Of a stretch of 64,000 nucleotides of DNA, positions 60,500 to 64,000 are shown piece by piece. Numbering within the stretch: the stretch's first letter is position 1; every line of letters starts with the position of its first letter. The notes beneath the pieces are model-generated. The model was not told the origin of the DNA. It saw nothing but the letters and a program-made list of their open reading frames with translations, and did not search any database. The stretch spans positions 165,388 through 229,387 of the forward strand of contig JACKIN010000006.1 of the NCBI GenBank assembly GCA_020638495.1, read 5' to 3'. The DNA comes from Geminicoccaceae bacterium. Lineage in GTDB: Bacteria > Pseudomonadota > Alphaproteobacteria > Geminicoccales > Geminicoccaceae. Position numbers and translations under genes: made by a program.

Positions 60500-61662
60500 G
60501 GCGCTTCGGTCCCGACCGCCGCCTCTCCTGCCGGCTCGCCCGGTGCCTGGACCAGCACGAGGTCGTCCCGGTGGATCATCTCGTCCCGGCCGCGATAGCC
60601 GAGCAGCGCCTCGATGTCGGCCGTCCTTCTGCCCCGGAGCCGTTCCGCGTCGGCGGCGTCGTAGGCGACGAGCCCCTTGGCGACGACCGTGCCCTGGAGA
60701 TTCTGGACGAGCACCGCGTCGCCCCGCTCGAAGCGCCCCTCGACGGCGGCCACACCGGCCGGCAGCAGGCTCGAGCCGCGCCTGAGCGCCGCGAGCGCCC
60801 CGTCGTCGACGGTGAGCCGGCCCGCCGGCTTCAGCGTCGCCGCGAGCCAGTGCTTGCGCGCCCGCCGCGGGGTGGAGCGGGCGGCGAAGACCGTGCAGCG
60901 CGCCCCCGAGCGCAGCGCCTCGAGCGGCCGGTCGGGCTTGCCCGAGGTGAGCAGGACGGCGCAGCCGCTCTGCGTCGCGATGGTGGCGGCGACCAGCTTG
61001 CTCGCCATGCCGCCCGTGCCCACGGCACTGCCGGAGCCGGTGGCCATGGCCTCGATCTCGGCGGTGATCGCCCCGACCTCGGGGATGTGCCGGGCCGCGG
61101 GGTCGCGCCCGGGATCGGCCGTGTAGAGCCCGTCCACGTCGGAGAGCAGAACCAGCGTCTCGGCGCCGGACATGACGGCGACCCGGGCGGAGAGCCGGTC
61201 GTTGTCGCCATAGCGGATCTCGGTCGTGGCCACCGTGTCGTTCTCGTTGACCACCGGCACCGCACCCAGCTTCAGCAGCGTCTCGATGGTCGCCCTGGCA
61301 TTGAGGTAGCGCCGCCGGCCCTCGGTGTCGCCGAGGGTGACGAGGAGCTGGGCGGCGATCAGGCCATGGCCCGCCAGGCTCTCGGCCCAGGCGCCGGCCA
61401 GCAGGATCTGGCCCGCGGCGGCCGCCGCCTGCTTCTCCTCGAGGCGAAGGGCCCGCTGCGGCAGGCCGAGCGCCCGGCGGCCCAGGGCAATGGCCCCCGA
61501 GGTGACGACGATGACCCGGCTGCCCCGCCGGGCGAGCTCGCCGATATCGGCGGCGAGGCCGTCGAGCCAGGCACGCCGGATCCGCCCTTCGCCGTCGACC
61601 AGCAGGGCCGAGCCGATCTTGATGGTGACCCGTCGCCGGGCGAGCAGGGCGGCCGGCTGCAT
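60496..61662 (-). CDS. proB: glutamate 5-kinase
   Basis: A 388-residue amino-acid kinase, first step of proline synthesis. The kinase part has VTIKIGSALLVDGEGRIRRA, VIVVTSGAIALGRRALGL, VPVVNENDTVATTEIRYGDN and LLSDVDGLYTADP with VGTGGMASKLVAA. A C-terminal PUA domain (about residues 285-375) is present, as in E. coli ProB. It overlaps obgE by one base (TGATG) and the DUF3445 gene by four. Proline feedback of the enzyme is known for the family. Confidence 0.95.
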   Translation of the reverse strand: MQPAALLARRRVTIKIGSALLVDGEGRIRRAWLDGLAADIGELARRGSRVIVVTSGAIALGRRALGLPQRALRLEEKQAAAAAGQILLAGAWAESLAGHGLIAAQLLVTLGDTEGRRRYLNARATIETLLKLGAVPVVNENDTVATTEIRYGDNDRLSARVAVMSGAETLVLLSDVDGLYTADPGRDPAARHIPEVGAITAEIEAMATGSGSAVGTGGMASKLVAATIATQSGCAVLLTSGKPDRPLEALRSGARCTVFAARSTPRRARKHWLAATLKPAGRLTVDDGALAALRRGSSLLPAGVAAVEGRFERGDAVLVQNLQGTVVAKGLVAYDAADAERLRGRRTADIEALLGYRGRDEMIHRDDLVLVQAPGEPAGEAAVGTEAP

Positions 61663-62690
61663 CAGCTCTGGTCCGCTGCCCCGGCCTCCGCCTCGGCCGC
61701 GCGCCGGGCGCCGACATGATCCAGCACCTCGCGCAGCACCGCCTCCAGCCCCTCCTTCGCCACGCCCGAGATGCAGCGCACGGGCTGGCCCGAAGCCGCC
61801 TCGAGCAGGCGCTTGCGCTCCTCGATCACCTCCGGGGTCAGGGCGTCGATCTTGTTGAGGCAGAGGATCTCGGGCTTCTCCGCCAGCCCGTGGCCATAGG
61901 CCTCGAGCTCGGCGCGCACCGTCCGCCAGGCCTCGTCGGGATGCTCGGCCGTGCCGTCGACGAGGTGGATCAGCGTGGCGCAGCGCTCGATATGGCCGAG
62001 GAAGCGGTCGCCCAGCCCCACCCCCTCCGAGGCCCCCTCGATCAGGCCCGGGATGTCGGCGATGACGAAGCTCCGGTCGTCCATGACGATGGTGCCGAGC
62101 TTGGGCTCGAGCGTGGTGAAGGGGTAGTCGGCGATCTTCGGCCGCGCCCGGCTGACGGCTGCGAGAAACGTCGACTTGCCGGCGTTGGGCAGCCCGACCA
62201 GCCCGGCATCGGCGAGCAGCTTCAGCTTCAGCCAGAGCCAGCGCTCCTCGCCGGGCCAGCCGGGGTCGGCGCGGCGCGGGGCCCGGTTGGTCGAGGTCTT
62301 GAAGCGGACATTGCCGAAGCCGCCATCGCCGCCCTTGGCCAGCACGATGCGCTCGCCGGGCTCCTTCAGGTCCGCGATCAGCGTCAGGCCGTCCTCGGCC
62401 AGGATCTGCGTGCCGACCGGCAGGCGGAGCTCGACATCCTTGCCGCTCGCCCCGGTGCGCTCCTGGCCGGCGCCGCCTTCGCCACGCCCGGCCTTGAAGT
62501 GCTGCCGGTAGCGGTAGTCGATCAGCGTGTTGAGGTCGGGATCGGCGATGGCCACCACGTCGCCGCCGCGCCCGCCATCGCCGCCGCTCGGGCCGCCGAA
62601 CTCGATGAACTTCTCGCGCCGGAAGGCCGACGAGCCATTGCCGCCGTCGCCCGACTTGACGAAGACCTTGGCCGAATCGAGGAAGCGCAT
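61662..62690 (-). CDS. obgE: GTPase ObgE/CgtA
   Basis: A 342-residue ribosome-associated GTPase. The glycine-rich Obg domain (residues 1-158) contains FVKSGDGGNGSSAFRREKFI and GGPSGGDGGRGGDVV. The G domain starts with LVGLPNAGKSTFLAAVSRAR, then FTTLEPKLG (switch), DIPGLIEGASEGVGLGDRFL, and LNKIDAL. The variable C-terminus is acidic (AEAEAGAADQS). The start lies about 45 bases after the rpmA terminator, so its own promoter or read-through must drive it. Confidence 0.96.
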   Translation of the reverse strand: MRFLDSAKVFVKSGDGGNGSSAFRREKFIEFGGPSGGDGGRGGDVVAIADPDLNTLIDYRYRQHFKAGRGEGGAGQERTGASGKDVELRLPVGTQILAEDGLTLIADLKEPGERIVLAKGGDGGFGNVRFKTSTNRAPRRADPGWPGEERWLWLKLKLLADAGLVGLPNAGKSTFLAAVSRARPKIADYPFTTLEPKLGTIVMDDRSFVIADIPGLIEGASEGVGLGDRFLGHIERCATLIHLVDGTAEHPDEAWRTVRAELEAYGHGLAEKPEILCLNKIDALTPEVIEERKRLLEAASGQPVRCISGVAKEGLEAVLREVLDHVGARRAAEAEAGAADQS

Positions 62691-62734
62691 GCGGTTTGGC
62701 CAGCGAAGGGAAGGGGGTGAAGAGGAAAAGGGCC

Positions 62735-62769
62735 AAAAAACGAAAAAGGGAAAGGCCTGGGCCTTTCCC
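62735..62769 (-). terminator. strong intrinsic terminator of rplU-rpmA
   Basis: On the minus strand GGGAAAGGCC (62769-62760), CA, GGCCTTTCCC (62757-62748) form a perfect ten-pair stem followed by TTTTTCGTTTTTT. It starts 27 bases after the rpmA stop codon. This is the only terminator in the window with a textbook T-run. Confidence 0.9.
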
Positions 62770-62795
62770 CCGTTCGCCGGCCTCTTGGCGGACGC

Positions 62796-63065
62796 CTACT
62801 CGGCGACCTGGGCCACTGGCGGTGCAATCTGCACGAACTGGCGATCGCCGCTCTTGCGGAAGGTCACGTGACCCTCGACCAAAGCGAAAAGCGTGTGGTC
62901 ACGGCCCATGCCGACACCCTTGCCGGGATGGTACTTGGTGCCGCGCTGGCGGATGATGATGTTGCCGGGGATGACGTGCTCGCCGCCGAACTTCTTCACG
63001 CCCAGCCGCTTGCCGGCGGTGTCGCGACCGTTCCTCGAGCTGCCGCCCGCTTTCTTGTGTGCCAT
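62796..63065 (-). CDS. rpmA: 50S ribosomal protein L27
   Basis: An 89-residue ribosomal protein with the invariant start AHKKAGGSSRNGRDTAGKRL and then GVKKFGGEHVIPGNIIIRQR, GTKYHPGKGVGMGRDHTLFA. L27 lies near the peptidyl-transferase centre. No N-terminal cleavage extension, known in Firmicutes, is present. It follows rplU by 28 bases with AGGAGCATCCC before the ATG. Confidence 0.97.
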   Translation of the reverse strand: MAHKKAGGSSRNGRDTAGKRLGVKKFGGEHVIPGNIIIRQRGTKYHPGKGVGMGRDHTLFALVEGHVTFRKSGDRQFVQIAPPVAQVAE

Positions 63066-63093
63066 GGGATGCTCCTCGGTTGCGCTCGCCGGC

Positions 63094-63408
63094 TCAGGCG
63101 GCGATGTCGGCGATCTTGACCACGGTCAGGTACTGCCGGTGGCCGGTGCGGCGGCGGAAATTCTTGCGCCGCCGCTTCTTGAAGATGACGATCTTCGGGC
63201 CCCGGGTCTGCTCGACCACCTCGGCGGTCACCTTGGCACCGTCGAGGAGCGGGGCACCCACCTTCGGGTCGGCGCCATCGCCGCCGACCAGCAGCACCTG
63301 GTCGAACTCGACCGTGCTGCCGACCTCGGCGTCGAGCTTCTCGATCCGAAGATAGTCATCCTTGGCGACGCGGTACTGCTTGCCGCCGGTCTTGATCACT
63401 GCGTACAT
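63094..63408 (-). CDS. rplU: 50S ribosomal protein L21
   Basis: A 104-residue ribosomal protein. It begins YAVIKTGGKQYRVAKDDYLR and ends in KIVIFKKRRRKNFRRRTGHR, typical of L21. The ATG at 63408 is chosen from the conserved N-terminus; an open frame continues 20 codons upstream without similarity. It is the first gene of the rplU-rpmA transcript, which starts at the TTGACA promoter about 90 bases upstream. Confidence 0.97.
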   Translation of the reverse strand: MYAVIKTGGKQYRVAKDDYLRIEKLDAEVGSTVEFDQVLLVGGDGADPKVGAPLLDGAKVTAEVVEQTRGPKIVIFKKRRRKNFRRRTGHRQYLTVVKIADIAA

Positions 63409-63501
63409 CGACTTGAACCGATCCGGACTGGAAGGGGGCCTGGGGCGCAACGAACCGGGCCGCGACAAAGCAGTCCCGCAGGCCTCACCCGAGAGAAGGC
63501 G

Positions 63502-63530
63502 GAAATAGGCGGAACCCGGACGCCTGTCAA
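63502..63530 (-). promoter_or_regulatory. sigma-70-type promoter of rplU-rpmA
   Basis: On the minus strand a perfect -35 box TTGACA (63530-63525) and TATTTC (63507-63502) are 17 bases apart. Transcription would start near 63495, leaving a leader of about 87 bases. The -35 box overlaps the last codons and stop of the gamma-subunit-like gene upstream. Confidence 0.75.
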
Positions 63531-64000
63531 TCCTGCCCGAGCCTCTCCGCGGGCTTGAGCGCCTCGAAGCCGGAGACGAGATCGAGCAGCTCCTCGGTGA
63601 TCGAATCCTGGCGCTTGCGCCGGTAGTCGGCGTTCATCTCGCCGAGCCGCTCCTCGATGTTCCGCTCGGCCGCCTGCATGGCGGCGAGGCGGGTCGCATG
63701 CTCGCTCGCCGCCGATTCCGCGGCGGCCCGAAAGAGGCCGATGAAGAGATGCTGGCGCACCAGGGCGGCGAGCAGGGCTTCGGCCGACATGGTGAAGCTG
63801 GGCAGGCTCCGCCCGGCCCAGCGGCGCTGCGCGAGGCCGGCGAGCCAGCCCGGGTCGAGCGGCAGGAGCGGCAGGCTGGTCGGCACGGCGGCGCCGCCGG
63901 TCGTGCGCCGGTTGTAGAAGAGCCGCGCACGGGTCGCGGGCTCCTGCGCCCGGCGGGCGTCGATGGCTCCCAGGATCCGATGCACCGTCCCGCTCAAGCC
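63527..64000 (-). CDS. F-type ATPase gamma-subunit family protein, C-terminal part (N-ATPase-like; truncated by window)
   Basis: About 157 C-terminal residues are visible; the start lies beyond 64000. The end matches the long C-terminal helix of ATP synthase gamma subunits (AAMQAAERNIEERLGEMNAD and then KRQDSITEELLDLVSGFEAL). The part before it (SLPLLPLDPGWLAGLAQRRW) and the overall low similarity to ordinary AtpG fit the alternative Na+-type N-ATPase, where the gamma gene is last in the operon. That fits its position before the rplU promoter. The identification of the N-ATPase type is inference. Confidence 0.72.
   Translation of the reverse strand, partial: GLSGTVHRILGAIDARRAQEPATRARLFYNRRTTGGAAVPTSLPLLPLDPGWLAGLAQRRWAGRSLPSFTMSAEALLAALVRQHLFIGLFRAAAESAASEHATRLAAMQAAERNIEERLGEMNADYRRKRQDSITEELLDLVSGFEALKPAERLGQD

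Overview
This is a GC-rich bacterial chromosomal window with dense, tightly coupled genes and strong G/C bias at third codon positions. The gene content points to an alphaproteobacterium, probably of the Rhodospirillales/Geminicoccales type. The reasons are a Cpa-type Tad pilus locus with CpaD, many sugar ABC importers, a DUF1244 protein, and the order rplU-rpmA-obgE-proB-proA-nadD-rsfS-rlmH. The organism assignment is inference. No rRNA, tRNA or CRISPR array was recognised.

Layout. 1-4716 (+): the end of a binding-protein importer operon, then a GH15 glucoamylase-type enzyme. 4726-4994: a short gene remnant and an inverted repeat. 4998-15272 (-): a ten-gene operon with a complete CUT1 importer (UgpC/UgpB/UgpA/UgpE type), a DUF308 membrane protein, a sugar-lactonase-like amidohydrolase and a complete CUT2 importer (ribose type). 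15436-21137 (+): an FAD oxidoreductase followed by another CUT2 importer. 21376-29261: mixed metabolism, with a 3-hydroxyisobutyrate dehydrogenase-family enzyme, two MFS permeases, a class III sirtuin, an M20 deacylase, DUF1244, a YbdK-type ligase and an N-formylglutamate amidohydrolase-family protein. 29380-31400: an L,D-transpeptidase, an OprI/Lpp-like alanine-zipper lipoprotein and a second L,D-transpeptidase. 31521-34213: a radical-SAM protein overlapping a DUF4130-UdgX uracil-DNA glycosylase fusion. 34214-35274: about 1 kb without an intact gene, holding a probable decayed gene.

35275-45269 (-) is a Tad/Flp pilus operon (TPR-SPOR lipoprotein, Flp pilin, CpaA, B, C, D, E, F, TadB, TadC). 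45439-54653 is a two-way amino-sugar/peptidoglycan-recycling cluster. It has MurQ, a CUT1 importer, a GntR regulator and NagA on the minus strand, and a GlcNAc-type kinase and an SIS-domain deaminase on the plus strand, with GGTAT-rich repeats in the divergent promoter. An IS481-family element (54678-55993) with a 6-bp target duplication lies inside the terminator hairpin of that cluster. A BrnT/BrnA toxin-antitoxin pair follows it.

56777-63530 (-) is housekeeping: rplU, rpmA, a strong intrinsic terminator, then obgE, proB, a DUF3445 gene, proA, nadD, rsfS and rlmH. Here rsfS and rlmH both appear to start at CTG codons that overlap the preceding stop in a CTGA arrangement. The window ends in a gene for an N-ATPase-like gamma subunit.

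No single locus is clearly a new system. The items most worth a second look are the transpeptidase-lipoprotein-transpeptidase cassette with its 5' stem-loop leader, the radical-SAM/UdgX pair, the two CTG starts, and the IS insertion that splits a terminator.
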